A stretch of DNA of 64,000 bases from Hyposmocoma kahamanoa (GCF_003589595.1 NW_020656077.1:4647538-4711537); one strand, 5' to 3'. Shown: positions 36,625 through 46,795, counted from the stretch's first letter. The notes: generated from the letters alone by a model not told the origin. A program made the numbers and translations.

Positions 36625-37276
36625 GGCCATACACGCTACGGTCTACCGGAGAGGTCTACCTGCGCAGGTTGACCGCTTGTCGTAGCGTAGAGATCTTCAG
36701 TTAATTTCGATATGGCATCGATTGAAGATGACGACGATGTGATGGCTTTGATAAATATTGCGTTAATCTTAAAAAATAATAATACGAAAACCGGTAATAA
36801 AAAGCGAACGAAGTGGTGTAAAAATTGGTTATTAAAAAGAAAAACTTATAGCCACATCAATCTAATGAATGATTTAATATTTGTACTTGAAGAATTTAAA
36901 AACTACCTTCGGGTGGATGAGAAGACATACCTGGGATTACTTGTAATGGCGGTTATGGTGATAGAAAAAAAAAGATAGTTATTAGAAACAGTATTCTCTG
37001 CACGAAAGATTTATCAATTACTTTGAGATTCCTTGCAACTGATGAGAACGACTACTCCATACCGCAACTAGAAATGACAGGGCAGTCGCCTGCCCAGGTA
37101 GTACATGCAAACATGCACAGGTTTACCGTACAGTATCACTACAACGAATTGATTTTCGATCTTGCGCCGGTCACCTGCGCACGTACACAAAACTGCACAG
37201 GTCGGTTCCTACACACGTTCAAGTGTACCTGCACAGTACACCTGCACCTCTCCGGTAAACCGTAGCGTATATGGCC
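36625..37276 (+). mobile_element. Deleted PIF/Harbinger element
   Basis: 31-bp inverted ends, 'GGCCATACACGCTACGGTC' onward at 36625-36655 and the complement at 37246-37276, differ at two positions. Between them lies the start of a Harbinger-type transposase and a short later piece, with the DDE core deleted. I could not see a 3-bp target duplication. The element sits inside the hAT remnant and is therefore younger than it. Confidence 0.7.
36712..36978 (+). pseudogene. PIF/Harbinger transposase N-terminal fragment
   Basis: The frame starts MASIEDDDDVMALINIAL and continues with KKRTKWCKNWLLKRKTYSHI, then DLIFVLEEFKNYLRVDEKTY. Harbinger nucleases commonly carry the run R-x-W-C-K-x-W-L-L-K-R-x-x-Y-S-H followed by F-x-N-Y-L-R-M-D-E. 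The frame stops at 36978. A further short piece at 37023 (RFLATDEN) resembles the 'LRFLATG' segment that lies downstream in intact proteins. The catalytic DDE region is absent, so no activity is expected. Confidence 0.75.
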
Positions 37277-37374
37277 GGCATTAAATCGATTATTATTTGA
37301 AGACAGTTTGAATTGATCGTGATCGCGATCCTTTCATTTGATGATATGGTAATATCAAGCAGCACCTAAATTTA

Positions 37375-37560
37375 ACAAAGTTTGCAGGAATTTATAAATA
37401 GCGAAAAGCTGTCCTCTGAAGCTGGTCTTGTCTATGAAAATAAACGGAACCTAATATTATCACTTATTGCAGAAATACTTGACTTCATCCACCATAATTT
37501 GCCGTCATTGAAATTTGATTACTTAGTTTACAGATTACGTTATCTAACTTCATAGCTCTT
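37375..37560 (+). pseudogene. hAT transposase C-terminal dimerisation fragment
   Basis: The frame at about 37390-37550 reads EFINSEKLSSEAGLVYENKR, then NLILSLIAEILDFIHHNLP. This matches the hAT C-terminal pattern 'S-E-R-x-F-S-x-A-G-x-x-x-x-x-K-R-N-R-L ... L-x-x-N'. The catalytic region is not present. An inverted copy of 37386-37447 lies at 37682-37745. Confidence 0.7.
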
Positions 37561-37681
37561 TGCAGTTGCAAGTAATGAACAGATTGTCAGCAATCGTGTA
37601 GTTACTATTTATTTATCCCATTGCTACCCTTTTAAATATTTTTTTTTATAATATCAAGTGCTATTATAAAATATAGATTTT

Positions 37682-37745
37682 TTTAATCGTTTATTTTCGT
37701 AGACAATACCAGCTTCAGAGGACAGCTTTTGGATATTTATAAATT
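37682..37745 (-). repeat. Inverted partial copy of the hAT dimerisation region
   Basis: The complement of 'cgtttattttcgtagacaat' and 'accagcttcagaggacagct' repeats 37386-37447 with a few differences. A stem of about 60 bp could form across roughly 240 bases. A T-run with 'ataatatcaagtg' (37640-37660), resembling the tip of family A, lies in the loop. Confidence 0.7.
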
Positions 37746-38017
37746 TATTTGGCGTACTGATTGCGATTTTTCTCAGTTTTAATATCCCTATGTCTGGCCG
37801 TATATTGTCCTTTATTCGGTATTCGGCCGGATATTCAAATTAAGCCGGATACCGGATAGTTACCTGATATCCGTTTCATCTCTAGTAAAATGGTAATAAC
37901 CTCACAGGATTGTAATATAATAAGTAATATTATTACTAACATCATAAACAACAACTTTTGTTTCGTAACTTTTTACTAGCCATAATAACTTTACCAAAAA
38001 TAAAATTTTAAGTTACA

Positions 38018-38225
38018 ATAATAATAACGCACACACTCAACATAGCCGCACTAGGGACGCCCTGAGTCGCGGGTGCCATGGACACACACATAGACAACCA
38101 CAAATAACAACCAAACTCACGAGAAATAAATGTAGGCCATACAAATATTTCTCTCGACCTGGGAATCGAACCGGGAACCTCTGCGTGGCTGTCCGGCATG
38201 GTAACCATTCGACCACGGAGGCAGT
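38018..38225 (-). mobile_element. tRNA-headed SINE, copy 3
   Basis: Minus strand: 'ctgcctccgtggtcgaatgg', B-box-like 'ggttcgattcccagg', body with 'ttatttctcgtgagtttgg', and an (AAT)n-like tail at 38018-38026. It is inserted in the outer element of the 36.3-38.5 kb nest. Confidence 0.82.
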
Positions 38226-39967
38226 TAATAAAGCTAGTTATGGTTGTTCTACGTGACAGGTTTTTAGAAGGTAGTCAGTTCAAATGTTCAAGCATTCTCC
38301 CCTACGACGCCCACTCACGCTCCTGGGTTTTACACGAGAGTTATCACTATTTAGAGCGAACAATTTGAATATTTTTATTTTTGTATGGAAGTAAAATGTG
38401 AAGAAATGATTAAGTCATGGAACAATAGTCGTTGTTTATTATGTTAGTAATACAGTCTTGCGAGGTCGTTAGTATTTTACAAATAACCCTGTATAAACTT
38501 TATTCACATTGAAAATTGTAACTTTTACGTTTTTGTTACTCTCTCGAGCAGAGTATATCACGTCAATGGAAAGTTAAAATAACAAAGCAAACACCGCCAC
38601 GAGAGAGTGGCGAATTACAGGATTACTGAAACGCCAAAAACGTGTTCAGATCGCCACGAAACCTGGACGTGTTGATGCAGACAATACAAATTCAAACTAA
38701 TGGATTTACGACTCATTTTCGCTCAAAGTGGCGCTTTAGACTTTTTGCCTATGATGATAACATTGACGCTCTTAATACAAAACACAAATGCAGAGAAGTA
38801 ACATTGAGTTACGTGGTTTTACCCATTCATTTGGAGGACTAATACGACAGAAGCTAGATAGAAGCCGGAGACATTGCTGTTCTCACGCTTCTATGTCGCT
38901 TCACGCGCAAGTCGCGCCTTGTGCAGCGTTGCTGGTAAGTGTAGTTTCCCCTCACCGACATTAACACAATATTTTTTATATTTACGATGTGTACACAGCC
39001 TGGAAACTCTTGATATCCTATGTAATGTGTATTTGAAGTACTTATAGACTAAAATATATATGAATGATTTCATTACGTAATGCTATAAATTAATATAAAA
39101 AAGCAATTGCAATATATAGAAGGGTGAAAAACAACTTCAGGACTGTGACAGAGCGTGACTGTGTTAAAGCTTGTTTGTTTTTACTTTTTATAAAATTTCT
39201 TCCTTTCTGCTGCTGCAAAAAGTTGGGAGCACGTTAAAATTTCGTAACAATAACTTTTTTGTTTCCACGAAAGTGTTTTTCTACTAATGAAACTCTTTTT
39301 TCATGTTCTAAACGCAATTAAATGTATATATAGCTCTAATGATAATTAGCTCTTTTCCCAGTTAAACGATAAATATTTATTTTATTTCCATTTCTTCGTT
39401 CAACTTGAAATTTAGTGTATTGTTTTTTTGAATAATTTTAACAGCTGTCTCATTTAATTTATTTAATTTTTATTTTATTTTATTTAAAAAAAAATTAAGT
39501 TACTCTTACTTTTAATTTATTTCCTTCATTTTAGTTTCAAACTTTATACAGATTTTCAATTCTCGATGACATCAAAAGTGGAAATGATGCCTATAAATAG
39601 CTTCATAAACTTTTTGTTTTGAAGTATAGTCTAGGTTCATTAGGCCATCTACTAGTAACAGCCTTTGCACGTTAAATGCTGGATAATGCAGAATGAGATG
39701 ATCCAAATTTGCAACAGCTAATCACATTATTCGCACTGATGATGTTGATACGTTGCAAGTGTGCTGGAAACTTGCCATGTCCAAATCGCAATCTATTCAT
39801 TATTATAATGAATTTTCTAGAGGGTGACTTTCATTTTAAATATCATGGTTTAGATGGGATTATGGAAATCTGACGCTGCAACTAACTAAAAAAAATTGTT
39901 TACTAAAGAATTATCGGGTTTGAGCTTATTAAATTTATCTCGACCAGCTTTTAGCTGACCTTATTCA

Positions 39968-40090
39968 CTTTTTAACCGACTTCAAAAAAGGTGGAGGTTT
40001 TCAATTCGGTTTTATTTTATTTGTGTGTATGTTACGCGATTACTCCGGCATTTGTGAACAGATTTTAATAATTATTTTTTTGTTGGAAAA
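39968..40090. repeat. Dispersed 'aaccgacttcaaaaaaggtgg' type repeat
   Basis: 'aaccgacttcaaaaaaggtgg' followed by 'tatgttacgcgattactccg' is a pattern I know to be widespread in moth and butterfly DNA. Related copies lie at 32020-32125 and 61555-61700. The class is uncertain. Confidence 0.5.
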
Positions 40091-40298
40091 AGGGTACCTC
40101 CGTATTGGTCTCATTTAAATTTGAATAAATCCTCTAAGGGTGATAAACTAGGGCGTGAATTAGGTGTCGCGCACTTTCCGGCACCCAATATCAATAAAAC
40201 TTCGCAAATAGATGTAATTCATATAATATATAAAATTTGTAAGACCTCTATGATCTGCCAACGTCTTTTGTGGCTGTCTACTTCCAGTGTTGGCTACC

Positions 40299-40467
40299 AG
40301 CCCTCGTAGCATGGCTACGCATGACAGTCACGACGCGCGCGATACAATTGAAATAAGCGCGCGCTATTGGCTATCTAAATTAGATCTGATTAAGACGGCT
40401 ACAGCGCGCTTATTCCAATTTTATCGCGCGTGTCGCGACTAGCATGCGTAGCCATACTACGGGGGCA
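40299..40467. mobile_element. Foldback MITE, copy 2 (~169 bp)
   Basis: Shares the ends 'gtagcatggctacgcatgac' and 'gcgtagccatactacggggg' and the inner 'gaaataagcgcgcgctattgg' (by halves) with 27399-27569. The arms differ slightly from each other, so it is older or has evolved independently since insertion. Confidence 0.78.
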
Positions 40468-40879
40468 GTGTTTTCTGCAGTCTTTATCTCGCCTTACTCT
40501 ACTTTCATGCATCCGTTCCACGTGACCAAACCACCCCAGTATACCTGTCTATTGTAGTCATTACGCACAGTCTTCCAAAATGCTTTCAGACGTAACATTT
40601 TGAATGAAGCCTGTCACCACAACTATGGTATATATTCAAGTCATATCGTATTATACCTAGTGAGAACACAAACAATAGACGAATTAACTGTATGGAAGAC
40701 GATGTATGTACGAAGTGAAAATCGAGATGGCGTGTGATAGAAGTGAACAGATTTTGAACATATGTGTTGTATACATAAGTATACATAGTATAAGTATAAG
40801 TATATTGCAACGACCCAAAATAATAATGGTGTTAATGCACAGTGAGAGCGCACATACAATTCGCTAACATCGATGTTGG

Positions 40880-41073
40880 CTAGCGTACATTACTCTGTGT
40901 ACTTGTATTGTAATCTAGGGCGGCGAGGCTAGGCTTAGCGTTACCCCATACCGAACGGCTGCTCCCGTAGCTGCGGCAGTTGACTCTCAGTCCTGTTCCA
41001 AACGGGACGCCAGCCAAGTTGCACCTCAATCTCGCGACACGCGCTGCCTTTGTTTAACTCTGTTGTTAAAAAA
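40880..41073 (+). promoter_or_regulatory. cic: Candidate proximal promoter / 5' UTR of cic
   Basis: A GC-rich block begins near 40915 and ends just before the ATG at 41074. It contains 'ggcggcgaggctaggc' and 'gtagctgcggcagttgac', with AT-rich sequence on both sides. Together with the short ORF and donor that follow, this is the pattern of a transcription start and leader. No TATA box was seen. The exact start site cannot be read from sequence. Confidence 0.45.
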
Positions 41074-41220
41074 ATGGGAACTCAAAGTAGCATTAGTGTC
41101 ATTACAATGGAATCACCTAATTCAATAGTTATAAGACCTGTAAACCCAGTGTCTGTTATTACACCTACCAGGTCTCTTTTATTGGGTAGCCATTTTCATG
41201 TGGCTAGGAATAGTTGGACG
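41074..41220 (+). CDS. cic: Capicua, proximal alternative first coding exon
   Basis: The ATG has A at -3 and G at +4. It opens 49 codons starting MGTQSSISVITMESPNSIV and ending SHFHVARNSWT, before the donor ACG|GTAAAT at 41221. The exon ends in phase 0, the same phase as the distal exon, and the acceptor of the shared exon is only 285 bases away. Without splicing the frame stops at TAA 41227. I recognise no domain in it. The call is an inference from start context, upstream GC-rich leader, donor and matching phase. It may define a second long-isoform N-terminus. Confidence 0.5.
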
Positions 41221-41505
41221 GTAAATTAAAATAAACAAAATTGTGTATTATTTATTAATTTTTCTGTTATATGAGTCGCTTTATTAATTTTAATTTATTA
41301 TTTTTCTGAGTACACGCAATTAATAATTTTACCATTTAAATTTTAAATATTATTTTATATTTAAATAAATGTGCTTTACTCATTGACTTACAATTATAGC
41401 TTTACTCGTTTTATTTGATAAATATAATAGCAAATATTTATTGATTTTTTAACTTCCTGAATATTCCACTTCGGAAAATTGTTGAGCTAGCAAATTGTTG
41501 TCTAG

Positions 41506-42225
41506 ATTCCGGCATCCGTGATCAGCAGTGTTGGTACCGTGAGTCTGTCATCAACGCGGCCTATCCACCCGACGCCGAGCACAAGTATGGCTAATCCGAC
41601 CAATCCTGGCACGGGCAGCAGCGGTGCCGCCGCTGCTGCTGCTGCCGCTGCACAGCCATCTCACCAACTACCCCCCAGCCAAGCGCCTGTGCGCAACCTC
41701 CCAAAGAAACGCAAATTTGATCCATCCGAACTCGAGGAGATCGAACGCAACTGCGCCTCGAATTCCAACGTCGCCGCATCGGCCTCCATGCAAGTCGAGT
41801 ATCAACCGCCGGCTTATCAAGTCTCTGTGATGCAGCCGTCACCGATCGTTCATCATTCGCCGCCGAGCGAAGTCAAACCGTTCATACTCCGGTATCCCAA
41901 CATCGACTTATCGGAGTGGCGCGATCATCGCGTTTTGGCGAAGCAACGCGGGCTGTACATCCCGGGGGTGATTCGGCAGGCCGAAGGTTGCAAAGTAATC
42001 GTCGAGCTGGACGGGCAAGAGAACGAGCCGGTCGAGTACACGGATATATTTGGCGCAAATAAGTATGATATCATCAGCGACGCGAGCCCGCAGATGAGCC
42101 ACCTGTTGATCGGATCCGCGTGTGTCGTGCGGACCACTGATCCCACTCGAGAAGGCACTCAAAGCGTGTTTGTTGAAGGCCTAGTGTTCGAGGTGCTCAA
42201 TTTTCCCATCAGAATTCGAGTGAAG
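41506..42225 (+). CDS. cic: Capicua, shared exon with N-terminal DUF4819-type domain
   Basis: Acceptor 'attgttgtctag' (the AG forms an in-frame TAG, so the exon cannot extend left). 240 codons in phase 0, donor AAG|GTAAGT at 42226. In order it encodes a Ser/Thr/Pro-rich stretch, a nine-alanine run (41626-41652), the basic motif LPKKRKFDPSELEEIE (about residue 63 of the exon), and the domain from KPFILRYPNIDLSEWRDHRV through RGLYIPGVIRQAEGCKVIVE and YTDIFGANKYDIISDASPQ to EGLVFEVLNFPIRIRVK. The domain corresponds to the Tudor-like N-terminal module (DUF4819) found in long Capicua isoforms. The KKRKF run is a likely nuclear localisation signal. The exon is GC-rich relative to its surroundings. 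Confidence 0.92.
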
Positions 42226-44379
42226 GTAAGTTTATTTCGATACCTTGTTTTCAGTTCAGCGTACTCGATCCTAATATAAAACGCTCAAACCTTTCATTTA
42301 AAGATTTACAGTTTTTAATGTAGAGTTCAAGATTAAAACTATTTTCTTTAAAGTTAGGCATCAAAATATTGTAGGTATTAATGAACGACTAAAATAAAAA
42401 TGGTGAATCATATAGTTAAATTTGTTACATTAATTACAAAGATCGAGTTGTCGACTATAAATGTCTGAAAAGAACGATGAAAATAACAATATAGTCGAGT
42501 TAAATAGAAAAATTATTACGTTATCCAATATTTTCTGTAAGAGATCCAATTTATCGATTATGAGTATCTGATAAGTATTGTAATATTTGAATGATTATGG
42601 AAATATCAAAACAATATATTACAAAACCAAATACAAAGATACGACGCAAGCACATAGAAGAATTCATGACGTCCCCAGGTTCGTTCCGTGGCTTAGTTGG
42701 AATACCGTCTGGCACTGTATGCTAGAAGACGTTGGTTCGAATCCGGGCGGATCGAAGGAATTTTTTCTGAGTGTTCGATTTTTTTATTAATAATTATAAC
42801 AAATTACTGGAGTAATTTCACATTAAAATAATTAATAATAATAATAATAATAAAGAGCTTTATTTATCTACATTTGCATAACAATTTAGTCTTAAATAGC
42901 ATCATCTATAGTTACATATATTGTGTAGATAACAAGGAAAAAATCTCAGCTTAAGCTGTTTTTCAGACCCACCCTTTTTGAAGAAACTATATTCCAACGA
43001 ATGTAGTTGTATGACGCGTCTCGAGTAGCTCCAAAAAATTGTCACTTACCTTAAATATACACATATATTTATATATATTACTTGAAGTTATAATCCTATT
43101 GTCACTATGGTACCAGTGCTAAATAAAACATTCCAGTTCAAAATATTCCAATTTGAAATTTAAGCAATTTATTGAATTGAAAATCAATTCAATGAAAAAT
43201 TTAAATAATTTATAAAATCAATAAATCAATATGGACGTTGAAAATTGTGTTGGAAGCAGGTAGGATTAAATACACTACTTCGAATAGGTATGTGTGTAAA
43301 AGCTAACTTAGAAATTTCCTATTTAGAAATTATTTCAATTAATTTTGAGTAGCAAGTTGTTAGACCAAAGTTGTCCGCCAGCAGCATTAGGTGAAACTTT
43401 TAGTTAACTGAAAACTTCGGAGGATTAAGTCGTTCTGTGTAATTAATAACTCGCCATTGGTATGGTGAGTTATATACGAATATGTTAATTCAATAGTGTA
43501 TGTAGAACAAAGCAAATTGGGCTTCGTCGATAGCCTACCGGAGTAGGCTATTGACTGATTGGTGAGGGCAGTAATTCTTCCCTCCTTATCATAACTAACT
43601 ATTTGCATTTTAATAATTACCTAAAGTTTTATTGTCACCTACAAAATGTCTACTACGCTGATTTGGCTTAACAATACAACTAAAACTAAATATAAGATCT
43701 AAAAAAACCGATTAGAGTGTCTCATAGATCTCCATTCCATTTTCCATTCAAATCATCGATTTCAGACATATTCAATGACAATTTCGCTAAAAATGTCGAT
43801 TACGTTAGTTATAGGAGGGCAGAATTGTGTAGTATGCGCCCAAATGGAGACCAGTGTTTTAATATTTTAGGAACTTTTTCCTATAAAAGACGAAAGAATT
43901 GCTCGTTAAAAGTATTGCGCTGTTTACTATCAAAATGTGTGGTGCATGGATAACACGGCTGTCAGACCTACGCGGAGTTGCATGCGTCAAAACTAATTTA
44001 AGATTTAATTTTTTATTGAATTAATATTCAATTATTTTTTTGTGAAATTACGCCACTAGTTTGTTATAATTATTAATGTGCTTGTTGTCGTATCTTTGTA
44101 TTTGGTTTTTCAACGACTTTTTAGCCATACCGCCATCTATAAGAAATCTGTGAAAGTATTTCGTGACCCAGTTACATCAAGTCATGGAACGAACCAGCGG
44201 ACCTCACTACTTTAAGATTTGTTTAAAAAAAGTCACACTTTTCGACGCAAATAGTGGCTTTTCGGGGTCTCGACGAGCGCAAATGGAGAGCAAAATATAT
44301 TTCATGAGATCGAGTTCATTACAAGATTAGGGAGGTACAAACGTAGGCGTCAAGCTACAGTATGGATGTAACTCGCAAG
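42226..44379 (+). other. cic: cic intron 3
   Basis: Begins GTAAGT. It contains a tRNA-like SINE remnant (42670-42800) and an AAT microsatellite (42832-42853). The rest is AT-rich with no supported gene. The frame around 43717-43953 has no recognisable content. Confidence 0.7.
42670..42800 (+). mobile_element. tRNA-like SINE remnant, second family
   Basis: 'ccgtggcttagttggaatac' resembles an A box and 'ttggttcgaatccgg' a B box, spaced as in a tRNA. They are followed by the tail 'gatcgaaggaattttttc' and 'gttcgatttttttattaat'. The same arrangement occurs at 52760-52880, and a headless copy at 19050. The acceptor stem is not paired, so this is not a tRNA gene. Confidence 0.6.
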
Positions 44380-44544
44380 CAGGTGACCGATGGCGACATT
44401 GGCAAGGAGACGGTGGAGGTGAAGCGTGCGGATCTGCGGCTGGTACAGCCCCCATGGGCCGACGAGCTTGAAGACGCTGGTTCCCAACCGCCCACCACCA
44501 TTCAATCCCAGCATCTTAGGATGCATCATTCTGTCCCCATGCAG
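44380..44544 (+). CDS. cic: Capicua, exon completing the DUF4819-type domain
   Basis: The coding sequence reads QVTDGDIGKETVEVKRADLR, then LVQPPWADELED, and ends HHSVPMQ before donor CAG|GTATGT (44545, phase 0). The RADLRLVQPPW motif matches the conserved end of the Capicua N-terminal module. The start is uncertain. The incoming phase is 0, which fits an acceptor AG at 44378-44379 (or one codon later at 44382), although the nearby 'gctacag' at 44360 has the better-looking sequence but the wrong phase. The frame is open upstream to an ATG at 44362, which could tempt a wrong start call. Confidence 0.82.
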
Positions 44545-44675
44545 GTATGTAATATTATATAGACGTAATCATAATCATGTGCCACAGACTCTGACAAACT
44601 GTCAATATATCGCATCGCCTGTGAAATAGTGATTTAAAAAAATTAACAGAAAACGAGATATAGGTTTTATTATCG

Positions 44676-44738
44676 AGTTCTTAGGTTTTCGCGATTGTTA
44701 CACATAGGAAATGAAACTATTTTTCCGGATTTAAATAG
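44676..44738. repeat. Dispersed 'gttcttaggttttcgcgatt' repeat, copy 1
   Basis: 'gttcttaggttttcgcgatt' followed by 'gttacacataggaaatgaaa' and 'ctatttttccggattt' recurs at 54455-54515 and 62152-62205, with a weaker match near 17400. It is a short conserved dispersed repeat of unknown origin. Confidence 0.65.
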
Positions 44739-45159
44739 CATATGTTAGTTTTTAGGGAGTACAAAATGGTATACTATAATAATATGGAAAAATGAAGTTT
44801 TGTTCTTGTTCTCTGTTTTTGTTTATAAATTTCATTGTTAAGTAATTTTTATATTCTTTGGCAGTTCAGTTTGTGTTTCACGGTAGGTGCGATATATAGA
44901 TAATATTATTTATTTACACTTGTATAGGGGTGAAACAGATTGGAGGGAACAGACTACTCGATGGATCAGACACCATATTTGAGACTATCAGCGCAAAAGT
45001 GGTGTATGTTTCACCACTCACATTCATTTTTTTTTTCTACTATATTACTTTAATTGTTACTAAAGTACATAATTATTTTATATTTGGGTGCAATTTTCAG
45101 GTATAAAAAGTAAGAATTAAATATCAATTTGTCTCATCATAGCACTGAGTCTTCCAAGC

Positions 45160-46795
45160 CTGGCGTTGACGGAATCGTTGTGTAAAACGACGAAGCCATA
45201 TCCACATAAAACTTGAACATTAACAAAATGTGTGCTGCATTTGTTATATGGTTAGAAAGCGGCCTATCTCAGAAACTTAATCTATCAGGAAGATGTTTTA
45301 AAAACCACTGAGTCGTATCTGGCGCGCAAGGCCGACGAATCGTACATCGGCCCAATTTTGACACTGATTATTGTAACCTACGGAAAGCTCATTTACCTAC
45401 GGAAAGGTTGTTCCCATACAAGATGACCGAACCAAGCTGGGAGAGAGACGCGTAAACTTACATTAACGCTAAGCCTTTCCCAACTTGCCAGTGGCGCCAT
45501 CAGGATCCCAGATGTTGAGTCTCATGCGACTAATTGCTTGGACCTGCTGTTAACAACTGATCCAGACCCCTTCTCTGTGGTTGTGGAGCCTCCATTTTGT
45601 ACTTCCGACCAATGTCTAGTGAAAACTATATCCGTGTACTCCTCACCCGAGTAGGGCCCTAGTGGTATGGGACGGGTGTAGTGATACAGGTTAGCAGATT
45701 GGGATGAAATGCGCCATTTCTTTACCTCATATCCCTGACAGGCGTTTTTTTTGCTTCACGAGATTCGTCGAGCTGTGCTGATGGTGTCTGTAGTAGAGGT
45801 CTTGCGTTTGGATATGGAGTATTACATATCATACTGTACCCAATGGACCATACGGTCGTCCATGGTTTAACGCTGACTGTAGTTGTGATGAAGCACAAAA
45901 ACAGGCCGCGTAACAAGCTTGGGCAGGTGCTCGACCATGCAAAGCTCCGAGTACTCGGAAACTGAACAAAACTTTTAATAAGGCCTCTTAGTAGTAGTTC
46001 GTAGAGGAAATCCAGTCTTGTCGAGAGTCCATGCCATTAGCCGTTTGAATTTGACACTCAAGGCAGTCTCCGATTGGGGCGATATCAATCTTGTCACATT
46101 GGCAAATTAAACGCTATCAAAACGCAGGCGTGTCTATTCTCCACTAAACAGACTCCCTTTATTTGAGCTGACTCCAACTTTTTGTGATATATCCATACCG
46201 ATAGCCGTCGTCCAATTTGAACTTCGGCAGATACATTGAATCGATGGCCAAAAATGCAGCAAGGAACCTTGGCATCCTTTTCAGGGTGAGGCGTTAATTT
46301 ACGCCGGGAGAGTTGCTTCAGCTATACCAAGCACAAGTCCGGTCGTGCATGGAGTACTGCTGCCACCTTTGAGATGGCTCTGCTACATACCAACTGGCCA
46401 GCTTGTTAGGATTCAATTAACAACCGTGCCAAGAGGCTTAAACGTGACTCGGAATTAGTGGAGACGAAGCTGCAGTACCTTGAACACCGCCGTAAAGTTG
46501 CCTGGTTACCGGTATTTTACAGGATATATCACGGAGAGCGTGCGATGGAATTACACGATTTAATTCCACCTTCCCCTTTTCATCACCGGGACTCTAGGAG
46601 TAGGTTTGAGTTCCACCCCTATGTTGTGGATATTCCAAAGATTAGCAAGAAGCGTTACGCTTCCACATTTATATGACGAACGGCTGTGGAGTGGATTTCC
46701 CTGCAGACTTGTTCCCTCAACGTTATAACTCGTGCTAGCTCCATCGTCGACCTCATCGTTGCTTTCCATCAGGTGAGATGGAGGTCACATTCACA
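45160..46795 (+). pseudogene. Jockey-like LINE remnant
   Basis: Pieces of one non-LTR element lie in order on the + strand. Around 45530-45650, NCLDLLLTTDPDPFSVVVEP and TSDQCLVKTISVYSSPE resemble the end of the endonuclease domain. At 46115-46150, NAIKTQACLFST is palm/thumb-like. At 46310-46370, GELLQLYQAQVRSCMEYCCH matches the segment after the reverse transcriptase core. At 46458-46676, KLQYLEHRRKVAWLPVFYRI, YHGER and FHPYVVDIPKISKKRYASTF form the C-terminal region. The final VDFPADLFPQRYN and 'catcaggtgagatggaggtc' form the 3' end shared with 10385-10640. Multiple stops and frameshifts are present, and the catalytic reverse transcriptase core is mostly deleted. Confidence 0.75.

Larger units (their letters stand above)
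36359..37884. mobile_element. hAT transposon remnant with 8-bp target duplication
   Basis: TAGAGATGAAACGGATA (36359-36375) and its complement (37868-37884) are 17-bp perfect inverted ends. They are flanked by GTAAAATA (36351-36358) and GTAAAATG (37885-37892), an 8-bp duplication with one mismatch, as hAT elements make. Subterminal GGATAYCGG-type repeats lie near both ends (36391-36430, 37848-37860). A hAT dimerisation-domain fragment lies inside, along with a Harbinger-type insertion. Most of the transposase is missing. Confidence 0.8.
36340..38491. mobile_element. Outer DNA element of a nested insertion
   Basis: CAGGGTTATTTGTAAAATA (36340-36358) and its exact complement (38473-38491) form 19-bp inverted ends. 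Inside lie a hAT remnant (36359-37884) and a SINE (38018-38225). Without those insertions the outer element would be only about 420 bp, so it is probably non-autonomous. Sequence near 37940-38340 resembles 9120-9390 (shared 'aactttt...tttacca' and 'gctcctg.gtttt' words), which hints at a second decayed copy there. Confidence 0.5.
26084..41505 (+). other. cic: Intron after the distal cic coding exon
   Basis: Begins GTATTT and ends 'attgttgtctag'. It holds the proximal alternative first exon near its 3' end, plus SINEs, MITEs and the transposon nest listed separately. The stretches 27576-29060, 29261-31960, 34246-35495 and 38640-39960 show no coding or repeat feature that I can defend. Confidence 0.55.

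Noticed and set aside
41591..42162. Minus-strand frames opposite the main capicua exon
   Set aside because: Shadow frames caused by the GC-rich coding exon on the + strand.
44362..44379. ATG at 44362 as a new start of capicua
   Set aside because: The preceding exon ends in phase 0 and the domain continues across the junction; the upstream codons are better explained as intron before an acceptor at 44379 or 44382.
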